A DNA stretch of 8,056 nucleotides from assembly GCA_905213725.1 (NCBI GenBank), contig CAJMJM010000082.1, forward strand, positions 1 through 8,056, written 5' to 3'. The stretch comes from Collinsella aerofaciens. Lineage in GTDB: Bacteria; Actinomycetota; Coriobacteriia; Coriobacteriales; Coriobacteriaceae. How positions within the stretch are numbered: the stretch's first letter is position 1; every line of letters starts with the position of its first letter. The position numbers and the translations under genes are program-made. Under the pieces are notes generated by a model. It did no database searches, had not been told where the DNA came from, and was given only the letters and a program-made list of their open reading frames with translations. Below, in pieces: positions 1-5,065 of this stretch.

Positions 1-108
1 CTACGTGGCAGCTTCAAGGTGTTCGATAAGTATTGTTGCCAGCTTTGCGCGATCTTATTCACAAATCTAAGTCTCTATATATAAGATTTTCTGAGTGATT
101 GGGAGATA
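1..108. other. Left-edge AT-rich stretch, no feature recognised
   Basis: No gene is recognised here. Frame +1 is open from the window edge to a TAA at 82-84, which would give a 27-residue tail. This is too short to tell a truncated gene end from chance, and the peptide resembles nothing I know. A 6-bp dyad (63-68 with 84-89) surrounds an alternating TA run. It could be a weak hairpin after an upstream gene, but it has no clear T-tract. Confidence 0.4.
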
Positions 109-151
109 GGGGACAGGCGCGCTCACCCACTGCGGCCTCGTCCCCTTACTA

Positions 152-206
152 TCTCAATCTGTAACATCTAGCGACTGTTTATGGCTCCAGATGTTACAAA
201 TCAAGA
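152..206. repeat. Hairpin A1 of repeat copy A
   Basis: The left arm (152-170) carries the core ATCTGTAACATCTA and the right arm (188-206) the complementary AGATGTTACA. Fifteen of 19 positions pair and the rest are mismatched. The equivalent B1 hairpin in copy B pairs perfectly, so these mismatches look like decay. Confidence 0.65.
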
Positions 207-226
207 TGAAATGGCCAGCGGCGCCC

Positions 227-291
227 GTTTGTCTCAATCTGTAACATCTACTCGGCAAATAGAGCTCTATCTGTTACAAATCGAGACGAAC
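227..291. repeat. Hairpin A2 of repeat copy A
   Basis: The left arm GTTTGTCTCAATCTGTAACA (227-246) faces the right arm at 272-291, with 17 of 20 positions complementary. The left arm is identical to that of B2 in copy B. The 25-nt loop between the arms is not conserved with copy B, so the arms are the constrained part. Confidence 0.7.
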
Positions 292-296
292 CAAGA

Positions 297-331
297 ACCA
301 CCACAAAGGTGCCCGTCCCCTTTGTGGTGGT
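297..331. repeat. Hairpin A3, perfect 13-bp stem
   Basis: ACCACCACAAAGG (297-309) pairs perfectly with CCTTTGTGGTGGT (319-331) across a 9-nt loop. No T-run follows on + (CCAGAG), and on − the stem is followed by TTCTTGG, so it is a poor intrinsic terminator. Its arms recur at 1441-1459, 1624-1640 and 1652-1660. Confidence 0.75.
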
Positions 332-415
332 CCAGAGAAGAATCAGCCCCGATTAAAAGAGGCGACATCAAGCCCAGTCTACGTTTGGCGATCCCAAGAC
401 CCAACGAGAACGCAG

Positions 416-532
416 CGATGGAATCGAGAACCGACAATAGCCCGTTCGCACAGATAGAGGCGGAGATTCAAGGTCAGAGCCCGGCTTAAACGGCTTAGCT
501 ATCGCACGCCACAATGCTCTCGTCGTCCTCCC
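416..532. other. Intergenic spacer, nothing recognised
   Basis: This follows the conserved 3' block of repeat copy A. The only open frame over it starts at an ATG inside hairpin A1 (181) and ends at 489. It has no ribosome-binding site and its codons run across palindromes, so it is not called as a gene. I see no promoter, RNA or repeat here. Confidence 0.4.
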
Positions 533-589
533 TATCGTATTTATAGTGCTTATAGTGAAAATAGCGAGTTTAGTGAGAATAGTATCGCT
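533..589. repeat. Degenerate 9-10 bp tandem array (TATAGTG-like)
   Basis: Six successive AT-rich units of 9 or 10 bases can be laid out as TATCGTATT, TATAGTGCT, TATAGTGAAA, ATAGCGAGTT, TAGTGAGAA and TAGTATCGCT. The two central units are nearly identical and the outer ones are diverged. The period is close to one helical turn, so the TA steps fall on the same face of the DNA. This could be intrinsically bent DNA, a protein-binding array upstream of the gene at 781, or simple slippage. No function can be assigned. Confidence 0.45.
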
Positions 590-610
590 CAAGACTCGTG
601 GACTCAATTA

Positions 611-705
611 TTGACCTCCCGCCCAGAATGAGTGGGGCAATTATTTCTATTAGAGGTCAAATCGAAGCCCAATAGGGCCTTTTAGCCCTCTCATTCCGGG
701 CGGTC
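611..705. promoter_or_regulatory. Dyad-rich leader with mutually exclusive pairings
   Basis: TTGACCTC (611-618) is exactly complementary to GAGGTCAA (653-660). The same GACC (613-616) can instead join a longer interrupted dyad: 613-616 with 702-705, GCCC (621-624) with 698-701, and GAATGAG (626-632) with CTCATTC (690-696). Between them are small competing stems (GCCC-AATA-GGGC at 667-678). The segment lies about 75-170 bases before the + strand gene. It could be an attenuator-like leader, an operator cluster, or the remnant of an inverted-repeat element. No known riboswitch class is recognised. A weak candidate promoter lies downstream of it (TTGTCG at 721-726, CTTAAT at 745-750, 18-bp spacing). 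Confidence 0.35.
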
Positions 706-780
706 GCTTTCTTTTGAATATTGTCGTAAGCTTGTATCATTTATCTTAATGATTGCATATTGCATGAGAGGTGCCCCACC

Positions 781-1428
781 GTGAAACGCTCCACCTATAT
801 CGGCCTGCTCGTCTTAGCGTTTGCAATTACCGCAGTCGGCGTGGGCATTATCTATCTCGCATTTCTCCCTGCCTCGGCAACGCAGGCGGCGGTTGAAACC
901 GTAAGCTACCCCATCGAAATCCTCACCGATATCGTCAAACCCGATTCAATCACCGTCGATTTCGACGGTACGCCCGCAGCGCTTGGGGTCAGTAACTATC
1001 CCCGAATCGAACTTGGAGCCACGCGCTATACCCAAGATGAGCAGCTTATCGGCAAGGCAACCAGTTTACTCAAAGGCAAGACGTTTAAGCGATGGTACGG
1101 CGCCGCAATATATCGAGCCAAGAAAGGCCAAATGAATGGCGGGTATTATTCGACCCTTGAACTCGATGCGGCAAACGGGAGCAGACTGTGCAACGTTTCA
1201 TACGACCCCGGCTACGTGGACAACGAAGGGCCGGGAGTCTATATCTCGGATGGCAACGTGATCTACGTCATGGAAGGCGACCAGACGGCAGTCGTCGATT
1301 TTATGGATCGGTGTACCGAGGATGCCTACGAACAAACTTGCGAGCCCGATCCACAGACAGCGCGCGACAGTGGCTCAGCACGCACTTGGCTATTTGACGA
1401 TGAAATAACCTGGGCCCCATCGAAATAA
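781..1428 (+). CDS. Hypothetical exported or membrane-anchored protein, 215 aa
   Basis: I do not recognise this family. The N-terminus is MKRSTYIG followed by a hydrophobic helix (about residues 7-29), then a candidate signal-peptidase site (ASA at 31-33). The remaining ~180 residues should lie outside the membrane. There is no lipobox cysteine. The exported part has three cysteines (137, 178, 187), a Tyr/Gly-rich centre (about 106-162) and an acidic, Cys-containing tail, with no recognisable catalytic motif. The GTG start at 781 is chosen because GAGAGG (766-771) sits 9 nt upstream; an in-frame TTG at 760 lacks a ribosome-binding site. The gene stands alone, divided from its neighbours by non-coding repeats on both sides, and it converges on the hydratase gene. 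Its codons have more A/T third positions than the other genes here, which suggests accessory or recently acquired DNA. An anchored, uncleaved protein is equally possible. Confidence 0.75.
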   Translation: MKRSTYIGLLVLAFAITAVGVGIIYLAFLPASATQAAVETVSYPIEILTDIVKPDSITVDFDGTPAALGVSNYPRIELGATRYTQDEQLIGKATSLLKGKTFKRWYGAAIYRAKKGQMNGGYYSTLELDAANGSRLCNVSYDPGYVDNEGPGVYISDGNVIYVMEGDQTAVVDFMDRCTEDAYEQTCEPDPQTARDSGSARTWLFDDEITWAPSK

Positions 1429-1480
1429 GGACCCGCCAGGCAGGCACCTTTGTGGTGGTTTCGGTTCCGATGTTCCACTG

Positions 1481-1535
1481 TCTCGATCTGTAACATCTAG
1501 CGGCCCTTTTCAATCCTAGATGTTACAGATCGAGA
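1481..1535. repeat. Hairpin B1, perfect 20-bp stem
   Basis: TCTCGATCTGTAACATCTAG (1481-1500) and its exact reverse complement (1516-1535) enclose a 15-nt loop. A perfect 20-bp pairing is unlikely by chance and could form a very stable RNA hairpin or a cruciform. No T-tract follows on either side, so it is not a standard terminator. Confidence 0.85.
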
Positions 1536-1555
1536 TGAAATGATCGGCGGCGATT

Positions 1556-1620
1556 GTTTGTCTCAATCTGTAACAGCCGCTCGTCAAATAGGGGCCCAGA
1601 TGTTACAGATCGAGACAAAC
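1556..1620. repeat. Hairpin B2, 20-bp stem with one G-U
   Basis: GTTTGTCTCAATCTGTAACA (1556-1575) pairs with 1601-1620 at 19 of 20 positions. The exception would be a G-U pair in one transcript orientation. The arms share the core ATCTGTAACA with B1, A1 and A2. The loop is 25 nt, the same length as in A2. Confidence 0.85.
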
Positions 1621-1623
1621 GGG

Positions 1624-1663
1624 ACCACCACAAAGGTGCCTGTGACCCCAATGTGGTGGTTTT
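1624..1663 (+). terminator. Hairpin B3, possible + strand terminator
   Basis: ACCACCACA (1624-1632) pairs with TGTGGTGGT (1652-1660), and the right arm runs directly into TTTT (1660-1663) on the + strand. This is the best candidate for ending the transcript of the exported-protein gene, about 200 bases after its stop. The T-run is short, so termination may be partial. Confidence 0.4.
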
Positions 1664-1668
1664 CGACA

Positions 1669-1698
1669 AAAAGAAGCCGCCCCATTAACAGGGGCGGC
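1669..1698 (-). terminator. Intrinsic terminator of the hydratase gene
   Basis: GCCGCCCC (1676-1683) and GGGGCGGC (1691-1698) form a perfect 8-bp GC stem with a 7-nt loop. Read on the minus strand, the stem is followed at once by TTCTTTTT, the classical layout of an intrinsic terminator. It lies about 140 bases past the hydratase stop. On + the nearest T-run (1713-1717) is too distant to be convincing. Confidence 0.7.
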
Positions 1699-1747
1699 AT
1701 CAAGCAAGTCTATTTTTAGCGTCCCTCAAGACCCAACGAGAACGCAG

Positions 1748-1838
1748 AAATGTAGCCCGGGGCTCACCCTTTCCCGAACGCGACCCTCGCGAAGCGCGTG
1801 AGCACGAGGGAAAGGTGTGGCCGGGGCGTACAGCAGAG
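1748..1838 (-). other. 3' untranslated region of the hydratase gene with imperfect hairpin
   Basis: CCTTTCCC (1768-1775) pairs with GGGAAAGG (1808-1815) around a GC-rich interior that can form further short stems. No T-run follows on the minus strand, so it is probably an RNA 3'-end structure or a processing or stability element ahead of the terminator at 1669-1698. Confidence 0.4.
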
Positions 1839-4139
1839 TTACTCGGCAGCGGCCTTGAACTTGTTATAGTTGATCAGGCAGCCGGCCTTGACGATGGCAC
1901 GCTCCTCTGCCGTCATATCGGCAATGTAGAGTTCAATCTGCTCGACCGCACCATCGGCGCGCACCACGTAGGCGGCGATGTCCTTCAGGTCGCCGTCAAG
2001 CGCGGCGCGGATACCCGGCACAAAGACGTAGTCGCCCACCTCAAAGTTGGGCTCAGCCTCCATCTGGAAGGGCACCATGCCCCAGTTCATCACGTTGGAT
2101 CGATAGCGCTTGGTGGCGTACTCGTGGACGATGTTGGCCAGGCCACCGATCACGCGCTGGCAGCTCGCAGCCTGCTCACGGGCAGAACCGTCACCGGGCT
2201 TCTTGGCATAGAGCATGGAGCCGTACTCGGTCGCCTTGGCATCGGCCGCGACACCGGCGCCGGCCAGTGCCTCAAACACGCCGGCAAGCTCGGCATCGAG
2301 TACCGCCAGGTCGCCTGCGGCCTCGCCGGCCACGCGGCGCTTCTCCACGGCGTCGACCTCCTTGGAGCGACCCACGTAGGCAGGGTCGCGGCGGCTGAGC
2401 GTAAACTCGGCCAGACCCAGCGGGTTGGAGCGGAAGGAGCTCGTCTCGCCCGAGGGAATGAGCTCGTCGGTCGTAGTGACCGGATCCATGATCTTGGAGC
2501 ACACCTTGAGCAGGATGTCGTCACCGAGAGGCTCCATCGCGGGCCACGGCTTGATGTTGGGGCCCTCGACCAGCTCGTCGGCCGGCTCAGCCTTGCCAAA
2601 GCCCCAGTACACACGCTTTTTGTACGGCGCGTCGTCAAAGGTGTACTCGCAGGCCTCGTCCCAAGTCTCCTCGGGCAGGTCGGTCGCCGGCGTCAGGACG
2701 CCGCCGTTGGCAGCCGTCGCCGCAATGGAGCGGGCGTCCATCAGGGCCACGGCGCTCAGCTGGCCGTTGCCCGGCTTGGAACCCTCGCGATTGGGGAAGT
2801 TGCGCGTGGTGTGGCGGATCGAAAGGCCGTTGTTGGCAGGCGTGTCGCCGGCACCAAAGCACGGGCCGCAGAATGCCGTGCGCACGATCGCGCCGGCCTC
2901 CATAAGGTCGTAGATGTAGCCGCGGCGTGTAAGCTCGAGCGCCACGGGCTGGCTTGTGGGATAGACCGACAGCGAGAACTCGCCGCAGCCGGTGTTGGCG
3001 CCCTTGAGCACACGGGCAGCCTGGACCACGGAGTCGTAATTGCCGCCCGAGCAGCCGGCGATAACGCCCTGCTGCACGCGCAGTTTGCCGTCGACGATCT
3101 TGTCGAGCAGGCTAAAGTGCGTCTTGCCCTCGCCGATCTTGGCGGCCTCGAGCTCCACCTCATGCAGGATGTCCTCGAGGTTCTCGTTGAGCTCGTCGAT
3201 CTCAAAGCCGTTGGAAGGATGGAACGGCAGCGCGATCATGGGCTTGATGCTCGACAGGTCGACCTCGACGCAGCCGTCGTAGTAGGCGACATCGGCGGGC
3301 TTGAGCTCGCGGTAGTCGTCGCCGCGGCCGTGCATGGTCAAAAACGCGTGCGTGTCCTCGTCGGTGGCCCAGATGCTCGACAGGCAGGTGGTCTCGGTGG
3401 TCATGACGTCGACGCCGTTGCGGTAGTCGGTCGTCATGTTCGCGATGCCGGGGCCCACGAACTCCATTACCTTGTTCTTAACGTAGCCCTTGGCAAAGAC
3501 GGCGCGGATGATGGCGAGTGCCACATCGTGCGGGCCGACGCCGGGGCGCGGGGCGCCCGTGAGGTAGATGGCGACGACACCGGGATAGGCGACATCGTAG
3601 GTGTCGCGCAGCAGCTGCTTTGCCAGCTCGCCGCCGCCCTCGCCCACGGCTATGGTGCCCAGGGCACCATAGCGGGTGTGCGAGTCGGAACCCAGGATCA
3701 TCTTGCCGCAACCGGCGAAGTTCTCACGCATAAAGGAGTGGATGACGGCGATATGCGGCGGGACGAAAATGCCGCCGTACTTCTTGGCAGCCGAGAGACC
3801 AAAGACGTGGTCGTCCTCGTTGATGGTGCCGCCCACGGCGCACAGCGAGTTGTGGCAGTTGGTGAGCACGTAGGGCAGCGGGAACTGCTCCATGCCCGAG
3901 GCGCGCGCCGTCTGGATGATGCCGACAAAGGTGATGTCATGGCTCGCCATGGCATCGAAGCGAATCTTGAGCGCCTCGGGATCTCCGGACGTATTGTGTG
4001 CCTGGAGGATCGAATACGCGATGGTGCCACGCTTGGCATCCTCGGGCGTCTGCGTAATACCGCGCTCGGCGGCCTCGGCCGCAGGCACAACCTCGCTGCC
4101 GCCGCGCAGGTAGATGCCGTCCTCGTACAGCTTAACCAT
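1839..4139 (-). CDS. Aconitase-superfamily hydratase, YbhJ-like, 766 aa
   Basis: This is a full-length aconitase-fold hydro-lyase with a [4Fe-4S] cluster, expected in the cytoplasm. All three cluster cysteines are present with nearly the mitochondrial aconitase spacing: Cys363 in AGCSGG, and Cys424 and Cys427 in FCGPCFG. Other family motifs are GSDSHT (150-155), TTRNFPNREGS (444-454), TTDELIPSG (556-564) and, in the C-terminal swivel domain, GDGSAREQA (649-657) followed by RSNVMNWGMVPF (680-691). In canonical aconitase the SSR triad supplies the catalytic Ser642, Ser643 and Arg644. Here it reads Ser-Ala-Arg, so one substrate-binding serine is replaced. That and the unusual GCSGG (canonical GSCTN) point to the YbhJ-type hydratases, whose substrate is not established, rather than to housekeeping aconitase. 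The ATG at 4139 is chosen for GGGAG 5 nt upstream; an in-frame ATG at 4184 lacks such a site. The gene stands alone, with its own terminator. Confidence 0.88.
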   Translation of the reverse strand: MVKLYEDGIYLRGGSEVVPAAEAAERGITQTPEDAKRGTIAYSILQAHNTSGDPEALKIRFDAMASHDITFVGIIQTARASGMEQFPLPYVLTNCHNSLCAVGGTINEDDHVFGLSAAKKYGGIFVPPHIAVIHSFMRENFAGCGKMILGSDSHTRYGALGTIAVGEGGGELAKQLLRDTYDVAYPGVVAIYLTGAPRPGVGPHDVALAIIRAVFAKGYVKNKVMEFVGPGIANMTTDYRNGVDVMTTETTCLSSIWATDEDTHAFLTMHGRGDDYRELKPADVAYYDGCVEVDLSSIKPMIALPFHPSNGFEIDELNENLEDILHEVELEAAKIGEGKTHFSLLDKIVDGKLRVQQGVIAGCSGGNYDSVVQAARVLKGANTGCGEFSLSVYPTSQPVALELTRRGYIYDLMEAGAIVRTAFCGPCFGAGDTPANNGLSIRHTTRNFPNREGSKPGNGQLSAVALMDARSIAATAANGGVLTPATDLPEETWDEACEYTFDDAPYKKRVYWGFGKAEPADELVEGPNIKPWPAMEPLGDDILLKVCSKIMDPVTTTDELIPSGETSSFRSNPLGLAEFTLSRRDPAYVGRSKEVDAVEKRRVAGEAAGDLAVLDAELAGVFEALAGAGVAADAKATEYGSMLYAKKPGDGSAREQAASCQRVIGGLANIVHEYATKRYRSNVMNWGMVPFQMEAEPNFEVGDYVFVPGIRAALDGDLKDIAAYVVRADGAVEQIELYIADMTAEERAIVKAGCLINYNKFKAAAE

Positions 4140-4171
4140 ACTGTCTCCCACTCTGCCCGAAAGGCTCGGGC
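4140..4171 (-). promoter_or_regulatory. Hydratase ribosome-binding site and adjacent leader hairpin
   Basis: On the minus strand GGGAG (4145-4149) lies 5 nt from the ATG at 4139 and fixes the start. Five nt further upstream is a 6-bp hairpin, GCCCGA (4171-4166) with TCGGGC (4160-4155) and a 5-nt loop. It is close enough to affect ribosome access. It does not match an eukaryotic-type iron-responsive loop. Confidence 0.5.
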
Positions 4172-4226
4172 GCATAGCATACATTCGTTCAATATCGTGC
4201 CATAGAACGGTTGCGAGTGGGTTACG

Positions 4227-4255
4227 AATCTACACGTTCACTTTATCTCGGTAAA
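4227..4255 (-). promoter_or_regulatory. Candidate promoter of the hydratase gene
   Basis: Read on the minus strand, TTTACC (4255-4250) and TAGATT (4232-4227) are separated by exactly 17 bp. Each matches the sigma-70-type consensus at four of six positions. This would give a leader of roughly 80 nt containing the hairpin before the ribosome-binding site. The match is weak and other placements are possible. Confidence 0.3.
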
Positions 4256-4417
4256 GCGTAGAACGAGCCCGGTGCAGGACCGGCAGATTTGGTGCAAGAG
4301 TGTCCCTTTCGACAAGTCATTTAAGAACGTCCCCAATGACTACCGCATCCGGAGCAAGACAACGCCACAGGTAGAGGACGGACAGCGAGCGACGTCCAGA
4401 GCGAACAAGTTGGCATG
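4256..4417. other. Intergenic region between hydratase promoter and hspR terminator
   Basis: No gene is supported. The segment contains an inverted repeat AGTCATT (4315-4321) / AATGACT (4335-4341) with a 13-nt loop, embedded in sequence less GC-rich than the genes. It looks like another dispersed intergenic element, but there is only one copy in the window. Further right, CCAGAGCGA (4396-4404) is the exact complement of 4473-4481, bracketing the terminator at 4418-4459. Confidence 0.35.
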
Positions 4418-4459
4418 AAAAAGGCAAGGCATAGACCTTCTGGTCATGCCTTGCCTTTT
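4418..4459 (-). terminator. Strong terminator of the dnaK-grpE-dnaJ-hspR operon
   Basis: AAAAGGCAAGGCAT (4419-4432) is complementary to 4446-4459 over 14 bp. After one bulged A the stem continues with GACC (4434-4437) / GGTC (4442-4445) and a 4-nt loop. On the minus strand the stem ends in TTTTT (complement of 4418-4422), so it should stop transcripts arriving from hspR. On + it ends in TTTT, so it may work in both directions. A 9-bp dyad (4396-4404 with 4473-4481) can extend the base. Confidence 0.85.
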
Positions 4460-4502
4460 GAATGACAAATTGTCGCTCTGGGCGGCGCGCAGCGTCAACT
4501 GG

Positions 4503-4526
4503 TCCGCCGTTCGTCAGAACGGCGGA
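4503..4526 (-). repeat. Post-hspR hairpin 2 (10-bp stem)
   Basis: TCCGCCGTTC (4503-4512) pairs perfectly with GAACGGCGGA (4517-4526) around a 4-nt loop. There is no T-run on the minus strand. It sits between hspR and the main terminator and may protect the 3' end of the transcript. Confidence 0.6.
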
Positions 4527-4549
4527 ACCTAAGGGCGCAGCGTCGGCCT

Positions 4550-4577
4550 GTTACGCGGGTTGGTAAACCCGCGTAAC
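4550..4577 (-). repeat. Hairpin overlapping the hspR stop codon (12-bp stem)
   Basis: GTTACGCGGGTT (4550-4561) pairs perfectly with AACCCGCGTAAC (4566-4577) around a 4-nt loop. Its first base on the minus strand is the last base of the hspR TAG (4579-4577). The next bases are AGGCCG, not T-rich, so it is probably a 3' stabilising structure rather than the terminator. Confidence 0.65.
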
Positions 4578-4993
4578 TACAAATCCCCGCCGGCGCCCAG
4601 CAGCTTGCGCATGACCTGTTCGGGGTTAACCGAGCCGTCGCGCGGGGCCAGGGCGGTGATCTTCTTCTGCATCTTGTACTCGTGCAGCTCGTCCTCGAGC
4701 TGGCGAACGCGGGCGCGGAGCTTCTCGTTCTCGCGCTCGCGCTCCTCGGCACGCTCCTTCATATCGAGGATGCGCACCACGCCGGCAAGGTTGATACCCT
4801 CGTCGGTCAACTGATTGATGAGCTCCAGGCGCTCGATATCGGCACGCGAATACAGGCGCGTGTTACCGCCCGAGCGCTGGGGGTTCACCAGGCCCTTGGA
4901 CTCGTAGACGCGCAGAGTCTGCGGATGCATGCCGGTCAGCTCGGCCGCCACGCTGATCATGTACAGCGGTTTGTTCCTATTGTCCTCGGCCAT
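4577..4993 (-). CDS. hspR: HspR, MerR-family repressor of the dnaK operon, 138 aa
   Basis: HspR is a cytoplasmic MerR-type DNA-binding protein. In actinobacteria it represses dnaK and other heat-shock genes at HAIR inverted repeats, with DnaK as co-repressor. The N-terminal winged helix-turn-helix (about residues 10-78) carries the diagnostic YMISVAAELTGMHPQTLRVY (11-30) and GGNTRLYSR (42-50). A charged coiled coil (about 78-108, rich in Glu/Arg) for dimerisation follows, then a short tail. The ATG at 4993 has AAAGGGG 9 nt and AGGT 3 nt upstream. The length is usual for the family. It is the last gene of the operon, 72 nt after dnaJ, which fits autoregulation. No HAIR-like site is visible in the window, so the operator presumably lies before dnaK. 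Confidence 0.93.
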   Translation of the reverse strand: MAEDNRNKPLYMISVAAELTGMHPQTLRVYESKGLVNPQRSGGNTRLYSRADIERLELINQLTDEGINLAGVVRILDMKERAEERERENEKLRARVRQLEDELHEYKMQKKITALAPRDGSVNPEQVMRKLLGAGGDL

Positions 4994-5065
4994 GCTACCT
5001 GACCCCTTTCCGTCTCGTTATCGTCCATCATAAGCCCGCGGGCGTGGGCGTGCGCCGTGACCGCC

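Larger units (their letters stand above)
109..415. repeat. Palindromic intergenic repeat, copy A (diverged)
   Basis: This is the first of two direct copies of a long non-coding repeat; the other is at about 1441-1747. The two match ungapped at an offset of 1329 over 157-246, including 17 identical bases at 157-173 and 20 identical bases at 227-246. They match again at 297-313 (offset 1327), and over 21 identical bases at 395-415 versus 1727-1747. The order inside is: a weak dyad (109-114 with 140-145), hairpin A1 (152-206), hairpin A2 (227-291), hairpin A3 (297-331), a decayed terminator-like segment (about 344-365) and the conserved 3' block. Arms in A1 and the terminator segment no longer pair well, so this copy appears degenerate. 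No protein of the element is seen. A selfish MITE/REP-like element is one reading and a structured RNA is another. Confidence 0.75.
1441..1642. mobile_element. Possible MITE-like unit with 19-bp terminal inverted repeats
   Basis: CAGGCACCTTTGTGGTGGT (1441-1459) is the exact reverse complement of 1624-1642. The 164 bp between them contain only the two TGTAACA palindromes. Perfect terminal repeats around a short non-coding core are the architecture of miniature inverted-repeat elements. Against this, there is no visible target duplication and the right terminus is also the left arm of hairpin B3. The label is an inference from architecture only. Confidence 0.35.
1441..1747. repeat. Palindromic intergenic repeat, copy B (well preserved)
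   Basis: This is the second direct copy of the repeat seen at about 109-415, starting 12 bases after the stop of the exported-protein gene. It contains hairpin B1 (1481-1535), hairpin B2 (1556-1620), hairpin B3 (1624-1660), a terminator hairpin (1676-1698) and the conserved 21-base 3' block (1727-1747). Its first 202 bp (1441-1642) are bounded by a perfect 19-bp inverted repeat. The nearly perfect pairing in B1 and B2, against mismatches in copy A, suggests a younger or functionally maintained copy. No transposase is present, so mobility would need factors supplied from elsewhere. No target-site duplication is evident by eye. Confidence 0.75.

Noticed and set aside
1..84. Possible C-terminal tail of an upstream gene in frame +1
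   Set aside because: Only 27 codons, AT-rich, no recognisable peptide; two other frames are similarly uninformative.
152..291. CRISPR-like array (repeated TCTCAATCTGTAACA)
   Set aside because: The motifs alternate in orientation as hairpin arms, the intervals are not uniform spacers, and no cas gene is present.
181..489. A 102-codon + strand frame in repeat copy A
   Set aside because: Its ATG lies in the loop of hairpin A1, there is no ribosome-binding site, and it reads through palindromes; copy B does not conserve the frame as a gene.
590..608. Possible HspR HAIR operator (CTCAAG and ACTCAA near 588-607)
   Set aside because: The half-sites are not in the inverted CTTGAGT-N7-ACTCAAG arrangement, and the adjacent gene is not a heat-shock gene.
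760..780. TTG start at 760 for the exported protein
   Set aside because: No ribosome-binding site precedes it, and the GTG at 781 has GAGAGG at 9 nt and yields a proper signal sequence.
4140..4184. Upstream ATG (4184) for the hydratase
   Set aside because: The 15 extra codons span the leader hairpin and the GGGAG site; the family motif region begins after Met at 4139.
1815..4205. A 796-codon open frame on the + strand, antisense to the whole hydratase gene
   Set aside because: The minus-strand product has all aconitase motifs. The + frame is open because of GC-rich codon bias, its peptide is rich in Val, Ala, Gly, His and Arg without recognisable domains, and no ribosome-binding site is evident.
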